From positions 1 through 7,515 of the forward strand of contig CAJUNG010000057.1 of assembly GCA_910587725.1 (NCBI GenBank): a stretch of DNA of 7,515 nucleotides, written 5' to 3'. Positions 1 through 5,617 of the stretch are shown piece after piece. The notes beneath the pieces were generated by a model. That model had not been told where the DNA came from. It worked only from the letters and a program-made list of their open reading frames with translations, and made no database searches. Both the position numbers and the translations under genes were made by a program. The stretch's first letter is position 1. The number at the start of each line of letters is the position of its first letter. The stretch comes from an uncultured Bacilli bacterium (GTDB lineage Bacteria; Bacillota_I; Bacilli_A; RF39; UBA660).

Positions 1-21
1 ACCTATTTTATAACGGTTTAC

Positions 22-69
22 GAAGATTTGCTATTTAAAAAGTGATAAACTCCCGAGTCAAAAATCTTC
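22..69. repeat. Inverted repeat near left edge, possible RNA leader structure
   Basis: GAAGATTT at 22-29 is the exact reverse complement of AAATCTTC at 62-69, with 32 bases between the arms. The inner segment also holds short complementary stretches (ACTC/GAGT when read on the minus strand), and GTTTA at 16-20 can pair with TAAAC at 46-50. No long T run follows on either strand, so it does not look like a terminator. It lies just downstream of a possible minus-strand promoter, so it could be part of the 5' leader of a gene to the left of the window. However, the predicted transcript start falls inside the first arm, which weakens that reading. I do not recognise a known riboswitch or T-box signature. 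Confidence 0.25.
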
Positions 70-72
70 CCT

Positions 73-101
73 ATTATACACCACATTGCTAAAAAGTTCA
101 A
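73..101 (-). promoter_or_regulatory. Possible leftward sigma-A promoter
   Basis: Read on the minus strand there is TTGAAC (96-101) as -35, a spacer of exactly 17 bases, and a perfect TATAAT (73-78) as -10. Transcription would start near position 66 and run leftwards out of the window. No ATG occurs on that strand between position 66 and the window edge, so any leader would exceed 60 bases. In AT-rich DNA such matches arise by chance, so this is a candidate only. Confidence 0.4.
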
Positions 102-139
102 GAAATACGGAAAACTCTTTATAATTTCCTAAAACTTTC

Positions 140-168
140 TTTCCATTTTAAGAGAAGTTTGATAAAAT
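140..168 (+). promoter_or_regulatory. Probable promoter of the 488-residue hypothetical gene
   Basis: TTTCCA at 140-145 matches four of six -35 positions, and TAAAAT at 163-168 matches five of six -10 positions, with a 17-base spacer. Transcription would start near 175, giving a very short leader that begins at the AGAGGA ribosome binding site (175-180). A second possibility upstream is a perfect TATAAT at 120-125 with the poor -35 TTCAAG at 97-102. Confidence 0.4.
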
Positions 169-188
169 ACTATTAGAGGATGAATCAT

Positions 189-1655
189 ATGAAAGAAGTA
201 TTACTAAAAAATATAAAATACCTATTAAATTATAAACTAAATACCTCTGATGCACGATACGAAGTCTTATTAGAAAAAATTTTCTATGAATTTTTAGTGA
301 ACATGGAAGCTCTTTATAACCGGAGTATGGAAAGAAAGGCGTATTATCAGTTTTTACTTTCGCGTCTAAATAAAAATATTCAATCGATAATTATTCCTGC
401 GAAGAAATTTGCTTACCATAAAGATGGTTTTTTAGAACTTGGCATTAGTTTAAAAGAGAAATTAGGTGCCTATAAGGAAGAAGGAATATCCCTTTCTGAA
501 AAAGAGAAGGAAGAACTGTTAAAAATGACGTACTTTTCCTACTTACTCCTTGCTTTAAAATGTAATGACCACGTAATTGGTTGGAAAAGAGAAGATGTAT
601 CAAAAATTAATGAAGTTTTAACCGAGGTCCAGGCGATAAAACTAACAAAATTCTCGAAGTTTTATAAAAAAGAGTATCAAGCAATATATCCAGATGGAAC
701 CAATCATGAATATTTTATTTACACCAAATATTTTACCAGTAAAAATCTTTTGGCCATCAACCAAGTGGCCATCTTAGAAACCATTATCGGTTCTTCCCGT
801 TTAATGGACGCCTCATTAAAAGGAGAAATAGAAATATTTGATGAATTTAATCTTCGTTATGGGTATTTACTTTCGACAAAAGAGGAAAAAAGCGACAAAA
901 AATATATGTTGAGCGAAATGATTAATCAATATTTATTATCTATGGAAGAAGCAAAAACAACCAAAGAAAAAATTGAATACTCGATTCGTTTGAATACTTT
1001 CTTATTTGACTGTTACAATTACAAAATAACCACTTTGCTAAGTCAAAAAAAGAAAGAAGAGTTAAAACACTTAACCGAAGAGGTTCGCGATATAGAAACC
1101 TATATGATATATAACAAAGATAAATCGTTAAATACCAGAATGAAACATGTCGAAATCTTGAAAAAGATAAAGACGAAACTTGCAAACGTTCAAAACCAAA
1201 AGGAAGATAAGGTAGAAAGAGAATATACGATTTATAGCTTAGATAAATCAAGAAAAAGTGTAGTGAAATCTTCTGTAGAACCGATTCACTTAGAAAATAA
1301 ATACGTATTGTTACACATCATAGATACTAAAGTCATCAACAACCGTGTTTTAGTACAAGCTGATTTTAATGTTGTCGACTATCAAAATTTAGTCAGTAAA
1401 ATCTATAGCAAACTCTACTTATCTTTAAAAGAGTTAAAACATCTTTATTCCTCAAAAGACCTAGGAGTAATTACAAAGTCGTCGGAAGTCATTCGTAAAT
1501 CCATTGCCCAAAGAATTTTAAATCCGACCATTTTAGATATTATTAAAACGGAAAGGCACAACTTCCTAGGAGAATTTATCTATGATGAAATTGAAGAACG
1601 ATGCATTATCTATAAAAATAAAAGTATAGAAAAGATATTAGAAAAAATGAAGTAA
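189..1655 (+). CDS. Hypothetical cytoplasmic protein, 488 residues, function unknown
   Basis: I do not recognise this protein. I chose the ATG at 189 because AGAGGA at 175-180 lies 8 bases upstream. An in-frame ATG at 180 overlaps that ribosome binding site and is unlikely to be the start. The protein is rich in Lys, Glu, Ile, Leu and Tyr and has no signal peptide or membrane segment, so it should be cytoplasmic. Roughly the first 300 residues read as mainly helical. A charged linker, rich in Lys/Glu/Gln, lies around residues 310-345. A C-terminal part of about 140 residues has alternating hydrophobic strands (around YVLLHIIDTKV and RVLVQADFNVV) followed by helices, and may be a separate domain. 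No Walker, zinc-finger, HTH or nuclease motif is evident. The gene has its own promoter candidate and a strong terminator, so it is probably monocistronic. Codon use looks like that of its neighbours, and nothing suggests decay. Confidence 0.85.
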   Translation: MKEVLLKNIKYLLNYKLNTSDARYEVLLEKIFYEFLVNMEALYNRSMERKAYYQFLLSRLNKNIQSIIIPAKKFAYHKDGFLELGISLKEKLGAYKEEGISLSEKEKEELLKMTYFSYLLLALKCNDHVIGWKREDVSKINEVLTEVQAIKLTKFSKFYKKEYQAIYPDGTNHEYFIYTKYFTSKNLLAINQVAILETIIGSSRLMDASLKGEIEIFDEFNLRYGYLLSTKEEKSDKKYMLSEMINQYLLSMEEAKTTKEKIEYSIRLNTFLFDCYNYKITTLLSQKKKEELKHLTEEVRDIETYMIYNKDKSLNTRMKHVEILKKIKTKLANVQNQKEDKVEREYTIYSLDKSRKSVVKSSVEPIHLENKYVLLHIIDTKVINNRVLVQADFNVVDYQNLVSKIYSKLYLSLKELKHLYSSKDLGVITKSSEVIRKSIAQRILNPTILDIIKTERHNFLGEFIYDEIEERCIIYKNKSIEKILEKMK

Positions 1656-1669
1656 AATAAAAGCGGAGT

Positions 1670-1700
1670 ACTAGCCAGAAAAAGGCTAGTTTTCTTTTTT
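1670..1700 (+). terminator. Intrinsic terminator after the 488-residue gene
   Basis: A perfect 7-base-pair stem, ACTAGCC (1670-1676) with GGCTAGT (1684-1690), encloses a 7-base A-rich loop. It is followed directly by the T-rich tract TTTCTTTTTT (1691-1700). It starts 14 bases after the stop codon and separates the upstream gene from the sporulation and cell-shape block. Confidence 0.88.
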
Positions 1701-1710
1701 AGAAATTTCG

Positions 1711-1740
1711 ACATTTTTTGTTTTTGTCTTACCATATACT
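1711..1740 (+). promoter_or_regulatory. Possible sigma-E-like sporulation promoter
   Basis: CATATACT at 1733-1740 closely fits the Bacillus sigma-E -10 consensus (CATACAnT), differing at one specified position. ACATTTT at 1711-1717, 15 bases upstream, matches five of seven positions of the -35 consensus (KMATATT). A sigma-A reading is poor: TATACT at 1735-1740 is a fair -10, but the only good -35, TCGACA at 1708-1713, is 21 bases away. Transcription would start near 1747, just before the ribosome binding site. Assignment rests on consensus matching alone. Confidence 0.35.
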
Positions 1741-1760
1741 TAACTAAAGAGGTGGTAAAC

Positions 1761-2189
1761 ATGAAACATAAATTTTTGCTTTCGATTCTTTTTACGATAT
1801 TATTGGGAATCATACTTGCGAATTATACTTATTATCGATATCAGGAGAATTATACGAGAAAGCCCGATTTTTATTACATCAAACAGACAAAAAAGGTGGG
1901 TGAACAAGGAAAACAACTCTCTTCTTCCTTGGCGACAACGATAGAAGATAATGAAGTATCGATACTTGGCATGACTAAAGATAAGCGTCTTGCAGAAATC
2001 ATCAAAACACGATATGAAGAAAATCATATCATAGTAGAAATCAAAGCAGGAACAACCGATAACAAAGAGTTTTTAAATGAATTAAGCCAGTATGATATTT
2101 TACTAGATAATGCTTCTAGTTTTGAAGAGACAGAAAACATTTTAAAGACAGTTCTTGCAACTTTTGAAGAAACTATTGGACAAAAGTGA
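1761..2189 (+). CDS. Membrane-anchored SPOR-like protein, SpoIIB-position homolog candidate
   Basis: The 142-residue protein starts at the ATG at 1761, with GAGGTGG (1749-1755) five bases upstream. An in-frame GTG at 1752 lies inside that site and is rejected. A single hydrophobic segment at residues 5-21 is followed by an extracytoplasmic part. From residue 37 on (FYYIKQ, then SILGMTKDKRLAEIIKTRYE, then HIIVEIKAG) it resembles the divergent SPOR domains of Firmicute sporulation proteins, which bind peptidoglycan. It has strand-helix-strand elements at about 66-97 and a further strand and helix at about 111-138. In B. subtilis the gene spoIIB, encoding a one-pass membrane protein with a C-terminal SPOR domain that helps septal peptidoglycan thinning and engulfment, lies just upstream of maf-radC. 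Here this gene directly precedes radC. The role is therefore inferred from position plus weak domain likeness. It is much shorter than B. subtilis SpoIIB (about 330 residues), so any shared function may be partial. Confidence 0.8.
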   Translation: MKHKFLLSILFTILLGIILANYTYYRYQENYTRKPDFYYIKQTKKVGEQGKQLSSSLATTIEDNEVSILGMTKDKRLAEIIKTRYEENHIIVEIKAGTTDNKEFLNELSQYDILLDNASSFEETENILKTVLATFEETIGQK

Positions 2190-2223
2190 AGAAAAATCGA
2201 AAAAATTGCAAATAATAATATAT
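2190..2223 (+). repeat. Copy 1 of a repeated upstream element, just before the radC ribosome binding site
   Basis: These 34 bases match 7482-7515 at 28 positions without gaps. The strongest part is ATTGCAAATAWTAATATAT (2205-2223), with one difference in 19. It begins right after the stop codon of the SPOR-like gene and ends against AGGAGGT (2224-2230). Its role is unknown. It may be a promoter or an operator, and pure AT-richness would not readily explain the conserved TTGC within it. Confidence 0.5.
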
Positions 2224-2237
2224 AGGAGGTAATTTTT

Positions 2238-2921
2238 ATGATATTAGAAGAACTGCCAAAATCTGAGCGTCCGAGAGAAAGATTCTTAAATTATGGAAAA
2301 GACTATCTTTCGAATGAAGAATTGTTAGCCATTATCCTGAAAACAGGAACTCGGGGAAAATCGGTGAAAGAATTGTCGATGGAAGTATTAAAAGAAATCA
2401 ATAAGGTCGAAGATTTGCAAGAATTATCGATGGAAAAGATAACAAAAATTAATGGAATTGGCAAAGTAAAAGCCATTGAACTCATTGCAAGTATTGAATT
2501 AGGAAAAAGAATTTGCCTATCTTGTGAAGAAAGAAATCGGAAAAAACTTCAACAACCAAAAGAAATATTTGAAGAAATGAGATATTTACTGCGGAGAAAA
2601 AAACAAGAACATTTTTATTGTTTATACTTTAATAGTAAAAGAGAATTAATCGAGAAGAAACTTTTATTTATAGGAACAACAAATCGAAGTATCGTTCATC
2701 CCAGAGAAGTATTTAAAGAAGCTTATTTAAGTAGTGCTGCTAGCATCATTTGTGTGCATAATCATCCATCAGGGGATGTAACACCAAGTAGAGAAGATAT
2801 CTATCTAACCGAAAAATTAGTGGAGATTGGTCGGATGAATGGAATTCCGATTACCGACCACATAATTATTAGTGATAACGCTTATTATAGCTTTTGTGAA
2901 CATCGAATGTTAAAAGAATAA
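2238..2921 (+). CDS. radC: RadC family JAB/MPN-domain protein
   Basis: This is a complete RadC family protein of 227 residues, the usual length. The ATG start is set by a perfect AGGAGGT seven bases upstream. The N-terminal part carries the family motifs (LPKSERPRERF and LSNEELLAIILKTGT) and a helix-hairpin-helix element (INGIGKVKAIEL, about residues 71-82). The C-terminal half is a JAB1/MPN metalloprotease-like domain. It has the zinc-binding H174-x-H176 and D187 in HNHPSGDVTPSREDI and an upstream acidic E157 in HPREVF. All expected metal ligands are present. Despite its name, a role of RadC in DNA repair is not firmly established, and its biochemical activity remains unclear. In B. subtilis radC heads the mreBCD-minCD cluster. 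Here it is followed by mreC after 24 bases, so the two are probably co-transcribed. Confidence 0.96.
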   Translation: MILEELPKSERPRERFLNYGKDYLSNEELLAIILKTGTRGKSVKELSMEVLKEINKVEDLQELSMEKITKINGIGKVKAIELIASIELGKRICLSCEERNRKKLQQPKEIFEEMRYLLRRKKQEHFYCLYFNSKRELIEKKLLFIGTTNRSIVHPREVFKEAYLSSAASIICVHNHPSGDVTPSREDIYLTEKLVEIGRMNGIPITDHIIISDNAYYSFCEHRMLKE

Positions 2922-2945
2922 AAGAAGAAAGGAAAGTTGCAAAAA

Positions 2946-3719
2946 ATGAAGAAAAAATTTCATCTATGGATACGAAGAAATCAAATTGTTGTTTATTTTG
3001 TCCTATTAATTTTAGTATTTGCTTTTGCCTCATTTACCGTTTATGAAAAGCAAGGAAATTATCCAGGAGAAGCATTTTTAAAAAATATCATCGCATCAAT
3101 TCAAAATATCATCACACCAAAATACCAAGTAAATTATCAAAAAGTTGTAGAAAATTTTGATAAGGAAAAGGAAGAAGAGTTAGCCAATTTAAGAAGTCTT
3201 TTAGACTTACAGGAAAATTCCTCTTATGATTTAGAACATGCATCGACGATTCATCGACAAGCAAGTTTTTATTTTAGCGAAGTGACAGTGAACAAAGGAC
3301 AGAAAGATGGAATTAAAGAAGGAATGTTAGCCATTACGGAAAAAGGACTTTTAGGAAAAGTTAAATCGACGACGAAAGATACAGCAAATATTAAATTACT
3401 AACTGCAAAAGATGATTCTTTTAAAGTTGCTGTTGTCGTTTACAGTAAAGAAAATATTTATAATGGAATCATTACTGGATATGATGAAGATACAAATGAA
3501 ATTTTAGTGACGAGTATTCGAAGTCAAAGTGATATTGAAATCGGTAGTAAAGTCGAAACGAATGCCCTTGGAAATTTATATCCGAAAGGAATCGAAGTAG
3601 GAACAGTAGCAAAAATTGAAATGGATTCTGTTGGCGTTAGTAAAATCTTACGAATCAAAAGTGAAGTGGATTTTAATAATGTAAAATATGTATCGATTAT
3701 TCGAGGTGAGAAGGAATGA
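2946..3719 (+). CDS. mreC: Rod shape-determining protein MreC
   Basis: MreC is a bitopic membrane scaffold of the elongasome, linking the cytoskeleton to peptidoglycan synthases (PBP2/RodA). From the ATG at 2946 the protein has 257 residues. A basic N-terminus is followed by a membrane segment at about 12-33 and a short coiled coil around VVENFDKEKEEELANLRSLL. A C-terminal double beta-barrel region starts at about residue 105 with the family pattern TVNKGQKDGIKEGMLAITEKGLLGKV and ends near GTVAKIEMDSVGVSKILRIKSEVDFNNVKYVSII. Start choice is uncertain: AAAGGA (2928-2933) is 12 bases from the ATG but only 3 from an in-frame TTG at 2937, so three extra residues are possible. It overlaps mreD by ATGA. 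No mreB lies upstream, unlike the usual mreBCD order. Confidence 0.93.
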   Translation: MKKKFHLWIRRNQIVVYFVLLILVFAFASFTVYEKQGNYPGEAFLKNIIASIQNIITPKYQVNYQKVVENFDKEKEEELANLRSLLDLQENSSYDLEHASTIHRQASFYFSEVTVNKGQKDGIKEGMLAITEKGLLGKVKSTTKDTANIKLLTAKDDSFKVAVVVYSKENIYNGIITGYDEDTNEILVTSIRSQSDIEIGSKVETNALGNLYPKGIEVGTVAKIEMDSVGVSKILRIKSEVDFNNVKYVSIIRGEKE

Positions 3720-4171
3720 TTTCTTATACGATTTTTATTATCCTTTCTTTCTTTTTAGAGGGGATTTTCAGTAATTACTTTTTATTTTCTCCCTTTTTTT
3801 TCATGACGACATTAATGGTTAGTTATCCTTTCTTTCAAAAAGCGAGAAAAACGTATTTCATTTTATCTATCATTTTTACCATACTCTACGATATCGTTTA
3901 TACAGGGGTTTTATTTTGGACAACCTTTCTTTTTCTCTTGATTGATGAATTCATCTTAAAAAGAAGAGACATCGAAATACCAGAATTTATTTTAGCTTAT
4001 GTACTTTATCATTTTTTAACCATTTCTCTTCTTTTCTCTCTAAAAATAAAAACGAATTTTCTTTCTTGCTATGAATATGCCTTTTCCTCTTTTCCTATCA
4101 ATCTGCTATTTGCCTTACTTCTTTTTTTCATCGTGAGAAGAAAGCGATTTACGCAGAAGTTAAATTATTAA
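3716..4171 (+). CDS. mreD: Rod shape-determining protein MreD
   Basis: The product is a 151-residue integral membrane protein with about five hydrophobic segments, the first starting near residue 4. A phenylalanine-rich N-terminal half and a basic C-terminus (RRKRFTQKLNY) are the other visible traits. MreD sequences are poorly conserved, so identification rests on size, topology, the family-like opening segment (LSFFLEGIFSNYF) and position directly after mreC. The ATG sits in the mreC stop (ATGA), with GAGGTGAGAAGG upstream in mreC acting as ribosome binding site, so translational coupling is likely. It would act with MreC at the lateral wall. In Bacillus minC and minD follow mreD. Here neither does. 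Confidence 0.88.
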   Translation: MISYTIFIILSFFLEGIFSNYFLFSPFFFMTTLMVSYPFFQKARKTYFILSIIFTILYDIVYTGVLFWTTFLFLLIDEFILKRRDIEIPEFILAYVLYHFLTISLLFSLKIKTNFLSCYEYAFSSFPINLLFALLLFFIVRRKRFTQKLNY

Positions 4172-4197
4172 TAAATTTTCTTTTTCTTGCATAATAT
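4169..4197 (+). promoter_or_regulatory. Possible sigma-E-like promoter of spoIVFA-spoIVFB
   Basis: TAATAAA (4169-4175), 14 bases before CATAATAT (4190-4197), matches five of seven positions of each half of the Bacillus sigma-E consensus (KMATATT, then CATACAnT) at the preferred spacing. It begins on the mreD stop codon. In B. subtilis the spoIVF operon is transcribed by sigma-E in the mother cell, which makes the site more believable than its score alone. No good sigma-A promoter is seen in this gap. Confidence 0.42.
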
Positions 4198-4212
4198 GAA
4201 GTGGGTGATATG

Positions 4213-4809
4213 ATGGACGAGTATAAATCATTAAAAAAGTTTTCTAAGAAAAAAGAAGAAAATTCCTATCGAAAAGTGATTTTTCGTTTTATCAGTCAAG
4301 TGATGATTTCAGCAATTCTTTTACTTGTTGCTTTAATTTTAACGAAGAATGTGGAATTAAAAGAGAAGGTTTATCGATATGTCTATGAAGATAATCTATC
4401 ATTTAAAAAAATTGAGAGTTTGTATAAAAAATATTTTGGTGCAATCATCCCAGAAAAAGAAAAAGAGAATAAGGGGAATAATCCCGTGGCAAGTGAAGTG
4501 ATGGAGTATAAAGAAAAAGAAGAAATCGAAGGTGGTGTTCGCTTGCATTTTGAGGGAACAAAACTAATCACCGCAGTAGAAAGTGGATTGGTTTTATTTA
4601 TCGGAGAAAAGGAAGGATATGGAAAAACTTTAATTTTAGAACAGACAGATGGTGTAGAAGCATGGTATGTAGGAATTACAGATTGCAATTATAAAATTTA
4701 TGACTACATTGAAAAGAAAGATATTTTAGGAAATGCCGAAAAAGATACCATCGACATCTATTTTAAAAAGAAGGGAGAAGTTGTCAGTTATCAAGAATAT
4801 ATTTTCTAA
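4213..4809 (+). CDS. spoIVFA: Stage IV sporulation protein FA, inactive M23-like
   Basis: In B. subtilis SpoIVFA anchors the SpoIVFB protease in the outer forespore membrane, in a complex with BofA, and is cleaved when the forespore signal arrives. This protein of 198 residues has a basic cytoplasmic head, one membrane segment at about 25-44, a charged spacer, and a C-terminal LytM/M23-like domain from about residue 107. The M23 skeleton is visible (SGLVLFIGEKEGYGKTLILEQTDGVEAWY, then YDYIEKKDILG), but the zinc ligands are gone. The usual HxGxD is replaced around GGVRLHFEG, and the final HxH by DIYFKK, so it should be non-catalytic, as in the Bacillus protein. I prefer the ATG at 4213, seven bases after GTGGG. 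ATG at 4210 or GTG at 4201 are possible but less well placed. Its end overlaps spoIVFB. Confidence 0.85.
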   Translation: MDEYKSLKKFSKKKEENSYRKVIFRFISQVMISAILLLVALILTKNVELKEKVYRYVYEDNLSFKKIESLYKKYFGAIIPEKEKENKGNNPVASEVMEYKEKEEIEGGVRLHFEGTKLITAVESGLVLFIGEKEGYGKTLILEQTDGVEAWYVGITDCNYKIYDYIEKKDILGNAEKDTIDIYFKKKGEVVSYQEYIF

Positions 4810-5545
4810 AGTTAAAATTCATCCACTCATGTATCTATTCATTTTTCTTTTTCTATTAATGGGAAATATCCGCTATTTAATTCTTTTTATGAGCTTGATA
4901 TTCGTCCATGAGATAGGGCATTTTTTAACCGCTTTATTACTTGGATGGAAGGTTGGAGAAATTCATTTATATCCTTATGGTGGAATGACTAAGTTGAATG
5001 AAAAAATCAATGTTTCCTTAAAGGAGGAATTTCTTGTATTAGGAATGGGACCGATTTTTCAGACCCTTTTCTTTTTTCTAATGATGTCGATTCTAGAAGA
5101 ACGGTATCAAAGCATTTTTAGAAGTTATCATTTTTTTATTTTGTTTTTTAATTTATTACCCATTTATCCTTTAGATGGGGGAAGGTTGTTAAATTTAATA
5201 TTATCGGAAGTAATTCCCTTTAAAAAAAGCCTTGTGCTATCAGTCAAATTATCCTATCTTGTGATTGTGATTTCTTGCCTTTTTCTTTTTCAAAATTCTT
5301 CTTATTTTCTGTTCCTTGTCTTTTTCTTTTTCATCATTAAATTACAGAAGGAAAAAAGAGATATTCCTTTTGTGTTTTCCAAATTTTTATTAGAAAGAAG
5401 ACTCTATCACTTTACTTTTCCGAAAAGAAAAAAGATTAATTTACCAGAAGAGATGATGAGAGATACTCTCCATTTTTTTAAAAAAGATTCTAGTTTAATC
5501 AGTGAAAAGGAATTTTTAAACTATTTATGGAAAAAAGAAAGATGA
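4781..5545 (+). CDS. spoIVFB: Stage IV sporulation protein FB, intramembrane metalloprotease
   Basis: SpoIVFB is a site-2-protease family enzyme. In B. subtilis it removes the pro-sequence of sigma-K within the outer forespore membrane. Several hydrophobic segments surround the zinc motif HEIGH (residues 43-47) and the second metal site NLLPIYPLDGGR, whose Asp is residue 132. A C-terminal cytoplasmic part of about 60 residues follows, where the Bacillus enzyme has its CBS domain. I chose the TTG at 4781 (254 residues). It gives an N-terminus of the same length as B. subtilis SpoIVFB, so the HExxH histidines fall at 43 and 47 exactly as there, and AAGGGAG (4771-4777) lies just upstream, although only 3 bases away. 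The longer reading from 4733 adds 16 residues without a site. The 28-29 base overlap with spoIVFA suggests coupled translation. Confidence 0.92.
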   Translation: MSVIKNIFSKVKIHPLMYLFIFLFLLMGNIRYLILFMSLIFVHEIGHFLTALLLGWKVGEIHLYPYGGMTKLNEKINVSLKEEFLVLGMGPIFQTLFFFLMMSILEERYQSIFRSYHFFILFFNLLPIYPLDGGRLLNLILSEVIPFKKSLVLSVKLSYLVIVISCLFLFQNSSYFLFLVFFFFIIKLQKEKRDIPFVFSKFLLERRLYHFTFPKRKKINLPEEMMRDTLHFFKKDSSLISEKEFLNYLWKKER

Positions 5546-5550
5546 AAAAT

Positions 5551-5572
5551 GAATAGAAGGGGATTTCTATTC
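5551..5572 (+). terminator. Hairpin after spoIVFB, weak terminator or operator
   Basis: GAATAGAA (5551-5558) and TTCTATTC (5565-5572) form a perfect 8-base-pair stem with the loop GGGGAT. The stem is AT-rich and what follows is TTATCAATTTG rather than a clean T run, so termination would be weak. It also covers the putative -35 of the next gene, so it could act as an operator or be a chance palindrome. Confidence 0.35.
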
Positions 5573-5592
5573 TTATCAATTTGTAGTATAAT
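5564..5592 (+). promoter_or_regulatory. Probable sigma-A promoter of the HerA-like gene
   Basis: A perfect -10 TATAAT at 5587-5592 is preceded, at 17 bases, by a weak -35 TTTCTA (5564-5569, three of six). Transcription would start near 5599, followed by AGGAGAG (5604-5610) and the ATG at 5618. This would uncouple the ATPase from the sporulation genes upstream. Confidence 0.55.
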
Positions 5593-5617
5593 GATTAAAG
5601 AATAGGAGAGATGAATC

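Noticed and set aside
1..45. Open frame 1 from the window edge to TGA at 43-45, reading TYFITVYEDLLFKK, as the C-terminus of an upstream + strand gene
   Set aside because: Only 14 codons are visible, another frame is also open over nearly the same stretch, and a minus-strand promoter candidate faces this way. It is plausible but cannot be supported.
940..1251. Minus-strand open frame of about 100 codons within the 488-residue gene, and similar ones at 1610-1813, 1800-2027, 4383-4688 and 5521-5772
   Set aside because: They are opposite-strand shadows of real genes, with low-complexity hydrophobic translations and no binding sites. The one at 1610-1813 also spans a terminator.
1708..1740. Sigma-A promoter TCGACA plus TATACT before the SPOR-like gene
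   Set aside because: The spacer is 21 bases, too long for a normal sigma-A promoter. The sigma-E-like reading fits better.
4733..4780. N-terminal extension of SpoIVFB from an in-frame start at 4733
   Set aside because: It would add 16 basic residues absent from the family, lies well inside spoIVFA, and has no suitable ribosome binding site.
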